Source: Fistulifera solaris (lineage: Eukaryota > Bacillariophyta > Bacillariophyceae > Naviculales > Stauroneidaceae). Taken from it: a DNA stretch of 64,000 nt. Where the stretch lies: assembly GCA_030295235.1 (NCBI GenBank), contig AP026135.1, positions 62,001 to 126,000 on the forward strand, given 5' to 3'. The notes beneath the pieces were generated by a model. It was not told the DNA's origin, ran no database searches, and was given only the letters and a program-made list of their open reading frames with translations. This document shows, in pieces, positions 10,018 through 20,179 of the stretch; position 1 is the stretch's first letter, and each line of letters begins with the position of its first letter. The position numbers and the translations under genes are program-made.

Positions 10018-10965
10018 ATGAAACTGAACAATCAGCTCGGAATCACTTGCCTTATGGTCATTGCCATTGTCGTGTTCACGCTCAACAACAATCGCAACAA
10101 TACTTACCTTCGCTCTCCCGAAACAATCGTTCCAGTTGCTACAGCAACAGTCGACATTTCACGCCCTCTTCCGATCACTTCGGTACAAACGTGTCCCAGA
10201 AAATCGCTCCCACAAATCCGCCAACTCAAAATCAACAAGAGCCAATCGGGCGAAGATTTTGTTCTATTGCGATGGTTCAATGGGTTGTGTCAGGGAACCT
10301 TTATTGAACTGGGAGCACTCGACGGCATCAAATTCAGCAATTCGTACTTGTTTGAGTTCGCGCTGCAATGGCAAGGATTGCTGGTGGAGATTACGCCACC
10401 CAGTTTTGCCGCCTTGCAAAAAAATCGTCCCAACAATGTGCTCGTGCACGCGGGTGTGTGTGAACAGCGTCAAACCATTCATTATTACAACAGTACCGCC
10501 AATAAAACGGCCGTGCCGGGGATTGTCGAATTTGCTTCACCGCAATTTCGACAACGTTGGTGGCCGGATTTGAAAGCGGATTGGAGTAATAGTGTGGAAA
10601 TGGAATGCATTCCCCTACAAGAAATTATCGAAGAACATTACGTGCCAGCCATCAAGCGCAAGCAGCACATTCACAATAGCACAAGTCGAGTTGCGACCAC
10701 CACAACAAACGAAGCCGTTCATTTTGATTTCTTGAGCTTGGATGTTGAAGGAGCCGAAGATCAGGTACTAAGAAGTATCGATTTCGACAAAGTGTCCTTC
10801 GGCATTGTATTGTTGGAAGCCGATGATTACAATGAACTCAAGAATTTAGCCGTTCGTGTCTTTTTGGAATCCAAAGGTTACCTATTTTTGAAAAGTGAAC
10901 AACGAAGTTACTGGTTTGTTCACAAGCAATTCGATCAAATCTATCGCCATGTGTTGCATCAATGA
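10018..10965 (+). CDS. FkbM-family methyltransferase, type II membrane protein
   Basis: 315 aa. An N-terminal TM anchor (LGITCLMVIAIVVFTL, residues about 7-23) is followed by a luminal or extracellular domain. SAM-binding motif I is GTFIELGALDGIKFSNSYLF, with the acidic residue of the next strand in LLVEITPPSFAAL; a later family motif is FDFLSLDVEGAEDQVL. Methyltransf_21/FkbM enzymes methylate sugar or other small-molecule hydroxyls; single-anchored eukaryotic members are usually in the secretory pathway. The substrate is unknown. Intact, single exon. Confidence 0.85.
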   Translation: MKLNNQLGITCLMVIAIVVFTLNNNRNNTYLRSPETIVPVATATVDISRPLPITSVQTCPRKSLPQIRQLKINKSQSGEDFVLLRWFNGLCQGTFIELGALDGIKFSNSYLFEFALQWQGLLVEITPPSFAALQKNRPNNVLVHAGVCEQRQTIHYYNSTANKTAVPGIVEFASPQFRQRWWPDLKADWSNSVEMECIPLQEIIEEHYVPAIKRKQHIHNSTSRVATTTTNEAVHFDFLSLDVEGAEDQVLRSIDFDKVSFGIVLLEADDYNELKNLAVRVFLESKGYLFLKSEQRSYWFVHKQFDQIYRHVLHQ

Positions 10966-11048
10966 AAGGCACCTAGTAGCAAGCTAGATTTTGAGTATTG
11001 TTTTTGCTTGTAATGAAAGACGAGTTATCAACGGTTATATGAAACTTT

Positions 11049-12361
11049 TCATAGTGCTTCAACAAAGCCCCGCACTTGTTGCAACGCAGAAGGACAAGCT
11101 ACTAATAAACAATAGATAAGTGTCAGGCGTTCATGTTCCAGCTGCATCCGAACTTCGGCTTTTTGATGCCGTTGCATTGCATTCGCCACGACGATCCCCG
11201 CACGGCCCGCCATTTGTTGTTGTGTCGCGTACTCAGTTTGTTGTTCGTCAAAGGGCATTACCCATCCAGGGGCAAAGCCCGTATACAGTACGGATGGTGC
11301 CGCTTGCCACAAAGGATGAATCCATCGCTTGCCCGACCGTAAGGCTAATTGCAATGGATATTGTCCGTGCTCAGTATCGCGTTGGAGAGGTGAATACACT
11401 TCCAGCAACGGCAGTAGCATGCCATCGTGACTGTGATAGGAGGGACTGGCTGCCCACAGATGTAATGGCGTAGTCTGATCGGGTATTTCGAAAGACTGAT
11501 TTGCTGGATTTGTCGGACGGACTGTGCTCATTGCTGCTGACTCATGCTTGTTTTCATTCGTACGCAACATATGGAAAAGTGGTATTACGGACGGCCGCCG
11601 TGACACGATGCGCGACTCATCCGGTGTAATATAGCCCTGTAACGAAAGTAGGAGATAGGCCACAGGTGCTGGGCAATACCCGTTCCGTGCCAAAACACAC
11701 GTCATATGATGAAAATCACGCAAGGGTGCGCCTCGCGTCATGGGTTGTGTCGTAGGTACACGACACAAGAGTTGCAGGCGTCGTAAAAATTCCAACAGTG
11801 GCAATAACTCGGTGCTTATGGCGCGGTGATCGGGCACATGACCTTGGAGTATGGCTTGTTGTATCATTTCGTATTCGTCCGGATGTTGTAACATTCGTGT
11901 CACACATTCATGCAAGGTTTCGTAACGAACCGTTTGCCAAGGCAATGGATTCCAGTACGTGGAAAGGAAAACATCCATAACAGACTGTCCCAGTTGCGTC
12001 CGTCGTGTATAAAAGTAACTTTTATGATTGATTGTGGATTGCGTGACAAATAATGTATCATTCAAGCTTTTTGAGCCAATCGCATCACGTATTCAAACGT
12101 TTTGAGAGGCAAGCCGTGACTGACGGCATAATGTAACGTCGTCCATCCCGTGCTGGTTGCTTCCCATAAAAGTATGTTCAGGGTAATAGTGTTCTTATTC
12201 GTTGATGTTTCATCTGGAGAACGACACGCCGCTTGAATCAATTCAGACAATTGATGAAAGTTCCCCAAACGAATCGCTTGATGTAACAAGGGAACGAAAC
12301 AGTGTGCGTCGTTCTTTTCTAGAGGCGGATCGAACGACATGACTCCTCGTCTTGGTCTCAC
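11049..12361 (-). CDS. Ankyrin-type repeat protein (frame broken at 12068-12072)
   Basis: Two adjacent minus-strand frames form one protein of about 437 aa. The first (from 12361) contains LLHQAIRLGNFHQLSELI and an ankyrin motif GWTTLHYAVSHGLPLKTFEY. The second (to 11049) contains further degenerate repeats: TTPLHLWAASPSYHSHDG and GQYPLQLALRSGK. The T5 run at 12068-12072 (A5 on the coding strand) appears to lack one base; restoring it joins RLAQK to SLNDTLFVTQ. Ankyrin proteins mediate protein contacts; no partner can be deduced. Confidence 0.65.
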
Positions 12362-12792
12362 TAGAAACTTTTTCTATTCCTTTTTATAAACACAGAATAT
12401 TTTTTGCTCGTACAATTATATAGTATTGGTTTGAATGATTGAATTGATTATCATGCTTCGATTGTTGAAGAATACCAGGTACATTGAGGCGGAGAATTTT
12501 GAAAACGAAAGACCTTCGTTTATTTGGTTGGGTCGTTCTCTCCCTATAGTGTTAGCACGTCCACAGAAAATCTGAGTGTTTTATTATTCCAAATGACAGA
12601 AAATCTGGGAAAATGATGTTTTCAAGTCTACAGAAAATCTGTGTGTTAGAATTGTAGACGAGCATTTTTGAGTGGCATGTCTTTTAGGCTGCATGCTTTA
12701 TCTTATTTTTATTGTTATTATTCTTTCTTATCTTCTCTACTTTTTAAAGTTCCAAATATTAGCTATCAATAACGTTATAGCACAACTGCACA
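12362..12792. promoter_or_regulatory. Divergent promoter region with palindrome array
   Basis: Separates the ankyrin gene (minus) from the plus-strand gene at 12793. It contains the three-copy CAGAAAATCTG array at 12564-12641 and a T-rich stretch just before the 12793 start. Confidence 0.5.
12564..12641. repeat. Palindrome array CAGAAAATCTG x3, 33-34 bp spacing
   Basis: Copies at 12564-12574, 12597-12607 and 12631-12641. The 11-mer is nearly self-complementary (CAGA/TCTG arms). The same motif recurs four times at 34618-34731 with 34-35 bp spacing. Both arrays lie about 135-250 bp upstream of a plus-strand start codon. Confidence 0.85.
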
Positions 12793-13341
12793 ATGACATC
12801 ACCACCTTCCTCCGAAGATCCGTGGGTGCAAGCTATTCAAGCAGGTGATGTGATTCGTCGTCGGGCCATGATGGCCGAGGAAAACATCCACAACTTTCAC
12901 CCGTCACATTCGGCTTTCTTCTTACCTCCTGGCATCGGGCAGGGTGCCTTGACAGTGGTAGGGACTGCTTTAATCACTTGGCCGTTGCGTCGAGGTCTTT
13001 TTCGTCTACTGAACAAACCCAATCATAAGCAATTTCGGATCTTTTTGGAATTAGTGGTGACACCCCTACAAGCGTTGATTGTCGTACAAGCGGGTTTGTT
13101 GGTGGGGAGTGTGTGCGGAAGTCATCATTACTTGCAACATTTTCTTCAACTACAACAAGAGCAACACAAAAGAGACCAATCATTGGAATCTTCCTTCGTT
13201 CAGGACGTTTGTCAGGAACTAAGGTTGCCCGGTTCTGCGTCGCAGGATAGTACGGCCAGCTCGAATGCGATAACATTATGGACGTCACAACAAATATTAC
13301 AAACCTATCGACAAGTGCTACAGAATTGTCAAGAGAATTGA
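12793..13341 (+). CDS. Small membrane protein of unknown function
   Basis: 182 aa, intact. Two hydrophobic segments (GALTVVGTALITWPLRRGLF, about residues 52-71, and VTPLQALIVVQAGLLVGSVC, about 89-108) flank a basic loop, forming a hairpin. The C-terminal third is Gln-rich and soluble. There is no obvious signal peptide, so an organelle inner-membrane protein is possible. I do not recognise a family. Confidence 0.6.
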   Translation: MTSPPSSEDPWVQAIQAGDVIRRRAMMAEENIHNFHPSHSAFFLPPGIGQGALTVVGTALITWPLRRGLFRLLNKPNHKQFRIFLELVVTPLQALIVVQAGLLVGSVCGSHHYLQHFLQLQQEQHKRDQSLESSFVQDVCQELRLPGSASQDSTASSNAITLWTSQQILQTYRQVLQNCQEN

Positions 13342-13413
13342 ATAGAAACAATGATGCCCCTGCACGACTTTTTATGTTTACAATATTTTGTGTTTCAATT
13401 TGATATTTCCCAA

Positions 13414-15425
13414 CTACTGCATCGTTTCGAATCCATTGTTTTCTTCGGCAAAATGAGAGGCGATTCGCTGTCGTAATGACTCGGATAAGGATATGCTACT
13501 GGCTGGTGAACTGGTTATTTGTGTGGGTGTCCTTAAAGACGAAAGAGAAGGTGCGGCCGGCAAAGAAACGTCCCCGTTGTACTTTCCTCCATCATCAGAA
13601 ACGAATCTGTTGCAATGGTACTCTCATCCATCCGTCGATCCTCTAATCTTTGTGGTACCTCCTCGTTGTCATGTGGATTGTGAATGTGCCGTCGAACCGA
13701 TTCGTATCGCTTTTTTCGTTCCAAGTCTTTCCAAATGGAATAGATCGATGGCTCACTCGATAACGGAATAGATAGATCGTGGTCGGCAGTTTTGTAAAAG
13801 TAAGGTTGGAGGTTGGAATAGAACGAATCTTGGTCGTCATCGTCATCTTTTGATGGTAACGAATCGCTTGAGAAAGGAACTTTGGGCAATTTTGTAGTAG
13901 CCACACGTTCTGGCATGAATTCCGTCAAGTAAATATTATCATCGTGCATCATGCTGCATTCGACATCTCGAGGAGTTCCCGTGAGACTGGAAGCGACCGA
14001 TTGATTATCGTCATGGTCGACCCGAATTTCGTCGGTCGATGCTTGACTGAACGATTCACGCGGTTTACCGAAATAACTGTCGTCGTCATCTCCATTGAAA
14101 GGAGAAATGCACCAGATCCCAATCAGTACCGCCACGATGAAAGCAATTATCAACCCAATTATTGTGAATGCCTTGCGTCCTGTTTCACTGATTTGTGGTG
14201 CTTCCTTCGTTTGTTCGTCTTCTTGTGGTTTTTCATCATATGTATAAGTATTATTGCTTTGCACGGAACCGTTCGGGATATCCTGATTCAACACAGTTAC
14301 TCTGGCCGTAGCTAGAACCTCATCCTCGTCCAAATGGAGTTGCACAAGTAAGTGATTGGCCAGTGCTATACTTTGTTGTTTCTGGATCTCTTCCGATGCA
14401 TCGATTCGAATGTCTTCGACCGGATCCTTATACAGATTCCCCGTGAAACGAAAGGACGCGTCCGGCTTGGTTTCCTCATACGATCGCGACATTATCTGAA
14501 GTGCCACATTGTGGATTCGGATATCTTCAAGGACAATCGAATCCATCAAATAACGTTCCAGGGCCCGTTGCACCAAAGCATCGAATCCCGAATGCCAGGA
14601 TTCCTGCGCCGTCAAATGCAAATCAAAGCTCATCAATTTGACAATGTCATAATAGACTGCCTGATCATCGCTCGACGGTATTTCCGGTGCCGAAGTCGAT
14701 TGTGTTCTGTCGGGAGATAGTGTGGGTGGGGGTGATTCTTTCACTATACTGATGGAAATTTGAGGGGCTGCTTTCGGAGATCTGGTTGTCTCCGGATTAT
14801 CGGTAGCCATGCCGGTTTCGACCAGGAGGGATTGTGTTGGAGGAGCCGTTAAAGCAACGGGGGATTCTGTTGCAATATTCACATAGCTCATTGCCACAGA
14901 TGGACTGACTGACGCCGACGGAGAAACGGTGGGAAACGCTCGGATGGTGTAATCGTCATTTTTGCTCTCATTGCTCTTGTTCTTCTTTTGCCGCCGAGTG
15001 GGAGAAGCTGTAGGAAAGAATGTTGGGAATGACGTAGGGAACGAGGTCGGCGAGGGTGTACGCTTTCGTTTGTTGCTTTTCTTTTCTTTGATATAGCGGG
15101 TTGGGGATGGCGTCGGAGCAGGATCGCTTCTATGTTTACTATTCTTATTTTCATCATTGTCATCTGGATTGTTCGGACTTGTGATCAATACGGATAGATT
15201 GGAATCATATTCAGGATAAATAGATGGAGCAATTGTGGAAGGATACGCACTCGCGTATTGAAAGAGCTTTCTTTTCCTATCATTCTCAATGGTCGCACCC
15301 TTCAGTTTATCGCCGCGAATTGTGCCTGCGTCAATCGAGAGAGCCAACGGAACCATCCATATTGCTGTGAGAAACGTTTTGCTGTTGATCATGGTCTTAT
15401 TAGATCTCAAGAAGGTAGTCAGCAT
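13414..15425 (-). CDS. Surface-protein family member 1 (S/P/T stalk, folded domain, TM, acidic tail)
   Basis: About 670 aa. Signal peptide (KTFLTAIWMVPLALSIDAG), then a long SPT/PTxSPT-rich stalk (residues about 80-260), then a folded domain of about 130 aa (MSFDLHLTAQESWHSGFDAL ... SFRFTGNLYKD ... LHLDEDEVLATARVTVL), a TM helix (FTIIGLIIAFIVAVLIGIWC, about 423-445) and a D/S-rich cytoplasmic tail. The open frame ends at 13533, but a one-base gap at 13566-13568 restores a tail ending FAEENNGFETMQ at 13414. The same architecture is repeated in six following genes. The domain layout recalls SEA-type juxtamembrane modules, but that is only a resemblance. Confidence 0.65.
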
Positions 15426-15866
15426 TCATTAGCCTTTACCTTGTAGTCTGGCAAAATTGTTTCATTCTTGAAAAAGTGAGGAAAAGTTTTTCAAGGTCAA
15501 CGCATCGGAACGAAAATTTGGGAGTGCTGCATTTTTTGCTTTGTGGTCCAGTGTCCTAAGTCACTGTAGCGAAGGGTGTGGCTTACTCATGAATAAATTC
15601 CAGTCCTGGTAAAGTACGGGCAACACTTTGAGGGTATAGTAAAATTGTGGAGGAGGATCGCAAGGTAGCTACGCGATAATCGAATACACCCCGTATTAGT
15701 TTTCAATTGTGTCTCCGCGTGCTTAATAGTAGTTGTAAAATCAAGTCAAGAACGAAGTTGATTCCGCTAGAAATTCGAAAGTATCCAACGAGTGATTTCT
15801 ACTAGTGAAACATTTTTCTAAAGTAACATAAAGCAAATGAATTTGGAAGCAGACTGCCTATTTCTC
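15426..15866. other. Intergenic region between family members 1 and 2
   Basis: About 440 bp with no supported gene; it contains the 5' region of member 1 and the 3' end of member 2. Confidence 0.5.
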
Positions 15867-17078
15867 TCACATATCCAGCGATTCGCAAATACTTCTGTCC
15901 AAGGTATAGGACATGGCATAGGAGGCATAGTCAGGCAACTCATCTTTCACTCTTTGCTCGGTGATACTTGATGTTATCGAAGGAGCGTCCGTATGGTATA
16001 CGATAATAGTTGCCGTGGGGTTGGTGGATCGAGATGTTCTGGAACTCTTGGAGGACGTTTGCGGCTTCAATGGTTCTTCGGGTACTTGCCTTCGGTGACG
16101 GAAGGCCATGTATATGGCACCAGTGCCGATGATGGAAATAAGCACAACAAAAACGCAACCAGCGATGACAATCAAATGGGTAGTACCTTTCCAGTATAAG
16201 TGACCGCCCGCAGCGCCATCCGGAAGCGTACGGCTTTCTACGAATTGTACTTTCGTTACTCTGACTCGAGAAACTGCCATGAAAGGATTCTTGTCAAAGG
16301 TCGCTTGGAGCGATGGTTGATCCATCATCACCTGTAGTTGCTGGATCCAAATAGCATCTGGATTAATACTTTGATCGAGGCCAACATCGTAATAGTAGAA
16401 TCCCTGATAGCGATAGGCACATTCGGTCGTTTCCGGATTGCACGAGACGGTTTTCAATTTGAGTGTAACATTTTTCCCTTCCATACCTGGAGTATTCAAA
16501 TGTGATCCGAGGAACTGTTCGACAGTGGATTGAATGTGTTCATCATCAAAAGATGAGCTCCATTTCGGATCGCGCCACAAATTTAACTCGAACGTTTTCA
16601 AAGGAACGGAGAATGTGACGCTTTGTTGCTGTAAAGGAACTTCTTCGACGTCTTGTTTCGGCAAACTATTCTCTAGGTAAGCCGTCGGACTCAGTGTATC
16701 TGCTTTGCGACCCTTTGCACTGTATGCATCACTTGAGTCGTCTGATGGGTATAATTGTGATTTTTTGGGTGCAGTGGCAGGTTCCATTTCGTTTTCGGTC
16801 CATTCCAATGAGAGAGACTTGGTCTTCTTGTCGGATTTTGGGCTTCGTGTGGGTTCTGATGATGATGATCTAGTAGGACTGCGACTTTTTTCTGATTTCT
16901 TTCTTTTCGGAGTATACGATGGAGGGGAAGCAGGGTAGAACGTCGGACTGCTGATTACAGTCGAACTATCGGCGAGAATGCGTTGCCCGATTGCTTCCGA
17001 AAGGCTCGACCCTACTGCAAGCGAAAGCAAAAGCAGACACCATTGATGTCGGTGTAGTGGAAAAGGATTGCGACGCAT
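15867..17078 (-). CDS. Surface-protein family member 2
   Basis: 403 aa from the ATG at 17078, chosen over the upstream in-frame Met at 17279 because it begins a clean signal peptide (QWCLLLLSLAVGSSLSEA). K/S/P-rich stalk (SPTRSSSSEPTRSPKSDKK), folded domain (LKTFELNLWRDPKWSSSFDD ... NVTLKLKTVSC ... YRYQGFYYYD ... IWIQQLQVMMDQPSLQATF), TM (THLIVIAGCVFVVLISIIGT), basic stop-transfer and a Ser/Thr-rich tail. The domain aligns well with members 1 and 7 (FDLQLSRDTRWNTQF, WAQQMALLENMDALQWIL). Intact. The partner or ligand is unknown. Confidence 0.7.
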   Translation of the reverse strand: MRRNPFPLHRHQWCLLLLSLAVGSSLSEAIGQRILADSSTVISSPTFYPASPPSYTPKRKKSEKSRSPTRSSSSEPTRSPKSDKKTKSLSLEWTENEMEPATAPKKSQLYPSDDSSDAYSAKGRKADTLSPTAYLENSLPKQDVEEVPLQQQSVTFSVPLKTFELNLWRDPKWSSSFDDEHIQSTVEQFLGSHLNTPGMEGKNVTLKLKTVSCNPETTECAYRYQGFYYYDVGLDQSINPDAIWIQQLQVMMDQPSLQATFDKNPFMAVSRVRVTKVQFVESRTLPDGAAGGHLYWKGTTHLIVIAGCVFVVLISIIGTGAIYMAFRHRRQVPEEPLKPQTSSKSSRTSRSTNPTATIIVYHTDAPSITSSITEQRVKDELPDYASYAMSYTLDRSICESLDM

Positions 17079-17549
17079 TGCGATGGACTTTTTTAGATCA
17101 AAACGTAGACGGTGTCTGTGGTTATCGTCAATGTCGCTACATTTTTCCTTTCGGCGTTGGTAATCTTTTATCGATTCTTGTCGGGACACCAAAATACAGT
17201 GCCTGTCTTTCGCGTCTCGTCCGGCGCGCACGATTGGATGACACGAGCGCGAGACCCGCGAAATTTTTCGCATCGGCATTTTTGTCCTTTGGGATCGTGA
17301 CTCACTTGTATTATTTGCCGGGAATGGCTACTAATTCATAGGCATGACTCTGACTCCTTATGTTTAGACTTGGAACTACAATCGACAAATAGACTCCTAC
17401 AACGTATGCGAACATGAATGTGAATGCTCCAGTCTACGCTCTTCACTCAAGGATCGAACTCCTGAGCGATGCTTCAAGCTGACGGGACATGCACATGAAT
17501 TTACCGAAATAACAATTTTGACTCAAAAATCTGATTAACGAATTCATAA
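17079..17549. other. Intergenic region between family members 2 and 3
   Basis: About 470 bp, no supported gene. An in-frame upstream extension of member 2 exists here but lacks signal-peptide character. Confidence 0.45.
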
Positions 17550-18860
17550 TCAAGCACTCCGCTTTCGTCTTAGATAGTATCCCAAAACATCATTTTCGGG
17601 AGATACGGATGCATTTTCTTCATGTCCTTCATCCGTCGGCAAACTATTGTGGTCTTTTTCGTCCTCGACAAATAGTTCCTTTTTCGTTTCCATGACAACT
17701 TGTCCTCCTCGTGACGGATGGCCACTAATCGTATTGGGAACGGATTCTGCCTCCGCCAAGTTTGCCTTGGCCGTATTCATTGGTTGATCGGATGACACAC
17801 TCATGGGCCGCGGCTCGCTCCGTAACACTGCGGGTTCCATGAAGTGCGCCTTGGTGGTCCATTTCTTTGGCCGGGGCGGAGAAGCAGGATCATTCTCTGG
17901 ATCCGAATATCCGTCCATGAGAATACTATCGGTATCAAATTGATGTACGGGAGCACGAATGGGACTCGCCGACATACTATGATGCGTCAATGATTCTTCA
18001 TCTTCCGAGGGCGTTCGTGTTGTGACCACGTAAAAGGAAGCCGGGACGACTTTTCCCATGGGAGTGGACCACGCGATCGATGCCGCGTCGTCCTGAGTCG
18101 GTGGTTTTACTGGGTCGGGTGGTAGCTGATTTTGTTGTTGACTTTTCGGTGGTCGCTGATTCTTCACCCGCCACACAAAAAAAATGAAACACAACACGCC
18201 TCCCAGCAGCACGACGGCAATCACGATCCATATCCATCTTGCAGGATTTCTCTCGTCATGTTGTTTCGGTGCAGGCGGCAAATACCAAAGTAGGGGTTTA
18301 TCTTGCCAGAAAGCATGTAGGGCCACCGTATTGGCCAAAGATGTTAGTTGCAAACGCTGCAATGCCGCAATATCCTCGCTGGTGGGAGGCAAGGCCATGA
18401 GAGCTTCTCCGAGGAATTCATACACAAAGTAAGGCGTTTGCCAATTGATTTGTGTGGCGGTCATGGTGAGGAAAACATCGATCAAAACCGTTTCCGAATA
18501 AATGAGTTGCAATTGTTGCTTCAGATAATCACTCAATTTGTCCGCGAGAATGAGTTCATCATCCGGATGTTCAATAAAAATCATACGAAAGTGTTGCAAC
18601 GGCCATGTTGTCCGAAATTGAGTGATGTTTTGCGTCCTATTGACGAGAGTTTCGGTAGCTTTGGGTGAATTCGTTACGCGTCTCGTCGGAGATAATGTTG
18701 GTGCGAACAAAGAAGCAGTGATAGTCGGCTGCGGCGAAAAGAAGAAAAATCGCAGTTTGGCTTGCTCTACAACCTGCCGCTGCGCTGGAAAGGACTGCTG
18801 GGCTCGCAAAAACGGTAGAAAGAGGATTATACTCGCATATTGCATGCGTCGAAGCGTCAT
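17550..18860 (-). CDS. Surface-protein family member 3
   Basis: 436 aa from the ATG at 18860 (alternative 18887). Signal peptide MTLRRMQYASIILFLPFLRA; a short P/T-rich stalk (LFAPTLSPTRRVTNSP); folded domain (PLQHFRMIFIEHPDDELILA ... TQINWQTPYFVYEFLGEAL ... DIAALQRLQLTSLANTVAL); TM (WIWIVIAVVLLGGVLCFIFF); a long cytoplasmic tail rich in S/P/D (FDTDSILMDGYSDPENDPAS). Intact single exon. It shares the architecture of its neighbours but is one of the more diverged members. Confidence 0.65.
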   Translation of the reverse strand: MTLRRMQYASIILFLPFLRAQQSFPAQRQVVEQAKLRFFFFSPQPTITASLFAPTLSPTRRVTNSPKATETLVNRTQNITQFRTTWPLQHFRMIFIEHPDDELILADKLSDYLKQQLQLIYSETVLIDVFLTMTATQINWQTPYFVYEFLGEALMALPPTSEDIAALQRLQLTSLANTVALHAFWQDKPLLWYLPPAPKQHDERNPARWIWIVIAVVLLGGVLCFIFFVWRVKNQRPPKSQQQNQLPPDPVKPPTQDDAASIAWSTPMGKVVPASFYVVTTRTPSEDEESLTHHSMSASPIRAPVHQFDTDSILMDGYSDPENDPASPPRPKKWTTKAHFMEPAVLRSEPRPMSVSSDQPMNTAKANLAEAESVPNTISGHPSRGGQVVMETKKELFVEDEKDHNSLPTDEGHEENASVSPENDVLGYYLRRKRSA

Positions 18861-19338
18861 TGTTGGAAAATGAAAATGAACTCTCAATAATTACGTTGAA
18901 TTCACTGCTTCTCTTGGTGACCTATTTTATATTCTTGTGCGCATTGCCCCCCTCTTCCTTGTTCTTCCACTCTAGATTGGTTACTCTAGAAAATCTACCG
19001 CGTTCAATATTAAGGATCCTTTATTATTTCGGGAGATATACGAGCGCGGCACACCGCAAAAGAATTGTCTTTTGTGTCGTGGGTGCGCGCTCCTGGACGA
19101 CTTTGGGTGCTGTTTTGTGTGCGCACCAACGCCTGCGTTGTGCCCGTTGATTTCGGAGGACGGACGAGGCGGACTTGAACAACTAATATATAAAACGTGT
19201 TATTGGCTCTACTTAAGCAGTGATGTTTTTTCAACTTCCCTCCTTTTTTCGGTGTTCGTCACAAAATAAATTGAACGCAAAACAAAATCAAGTTGCGTGT
19301 TGTTTGCTTGTTTCCTGTTATCCTTCTCACTTTTGAAC
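18861..19338. promoter_or_regulatory. Divergent promoter region between family members 3 and 4
   Basis: About 480 bp between a minus-strand and a plus-strand member; no supported gene. AT-rich with pyrimidine tracts. Confidence 0.45.
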
Positions 19339-20053
19339 ATGGTAAACGCGCTACATGTTTACAAAAATCTTTTATGGATCAGCCTAGTGGGCTCACGTAC
19401 AACGACGGAAGCCACATTGAGGAGACGAGAAAAAGAAGAAAAACGTACTGACGACAATGCCCACGACGGCCCCGACAACGGTGCCCACCATCGTCTCTGT
19501 ACCTACAACCATCGCAGCAGCATCTTCCGATTTCATGACGAACGACCAGCAATTATCATTTATATCATTGCGAAATTTTTCGATGCATTTGCAGCCACCT
19601 GTGATGGAAACAGACCGATTGATGCAAAGTATCGAAGCATACTTGCAAGAAGGATTCTTGTGGAATATTCAAACAGTGACCTGGGGAGAGGTGCAACAAG
19701 TAGTATCCTCCGAAGCATCAGCATGGTATTCATTTGGAACCGGAGTGCTGCAGCTAGTCGATAATGTTGATACCAATCATACAGACATGATACAACAGGA
19801 GCAAGTTTCCCTCATGAAAGATACAGCACTCCTCGAATATGTATTGCGACAAGATTTCTTTACTCCGGACTTGAAAGTTCTGCAAGTTCAATTTGCGGGC
19901 GAACCAGCGCTACCGAACGATGCCATGTTTTCCAGTGCACTTTCCAAGGCGCAAAAACTCTCGCTATTGATTTTGAGTGTCTTGCTGCTATTTTCGATTG
20001 CTGCAATCGTATGTTTACGCCGTTATTGGAAAATACAAAGCCGAAAGCTTTAA
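19339..20053 (+). CDS. Surface-protein family member 4 (short; frame break near 19430-19443)
   Basis: About 237 aa. The ATG at 19339 opens a signal-like stretch (HVYKNLLWISLVGS) and runs into a basic K/R/E segment; one extra A in the A5 run at 19430-19434 or 19439-19443 explains the switch to the frame beginning MPTTAPTTVPTIVSVPTT. Then comes a folded domain (SLRNFSMHLQPPVMETDRLM ... AWYSFGTGVLQLVD ... MKDTALLEYVLRQD) and a TM (LSLLILSVLLLFSIAAIVCL) with a very short basic tail. It lacks the long acidic tails of members 1-3, 5 and 7. Confidence 0.6.
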
Positions 20054-20179
20054 TTCGTCTTTGGAGCTCTTGAACTTTCAAAACATTTGATAAGACTATG
20101 GCACTAGCTAGACGAATGCGAAAGCCAAATCAAACACTAAAAGTTACCGTTAACAGGCCGAGTTTTACAAGTGCTTCGT

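Noticed and set aside
12564-12641. Possible CRISPR-like array (short repeat, 22-24 bp spacers), also at 34618-34731
   Set aside because: Eukaryotic context, only an 11-bp repeat, 3-4 copies, no cas genes; better read as palindromic sites with regular spacing.
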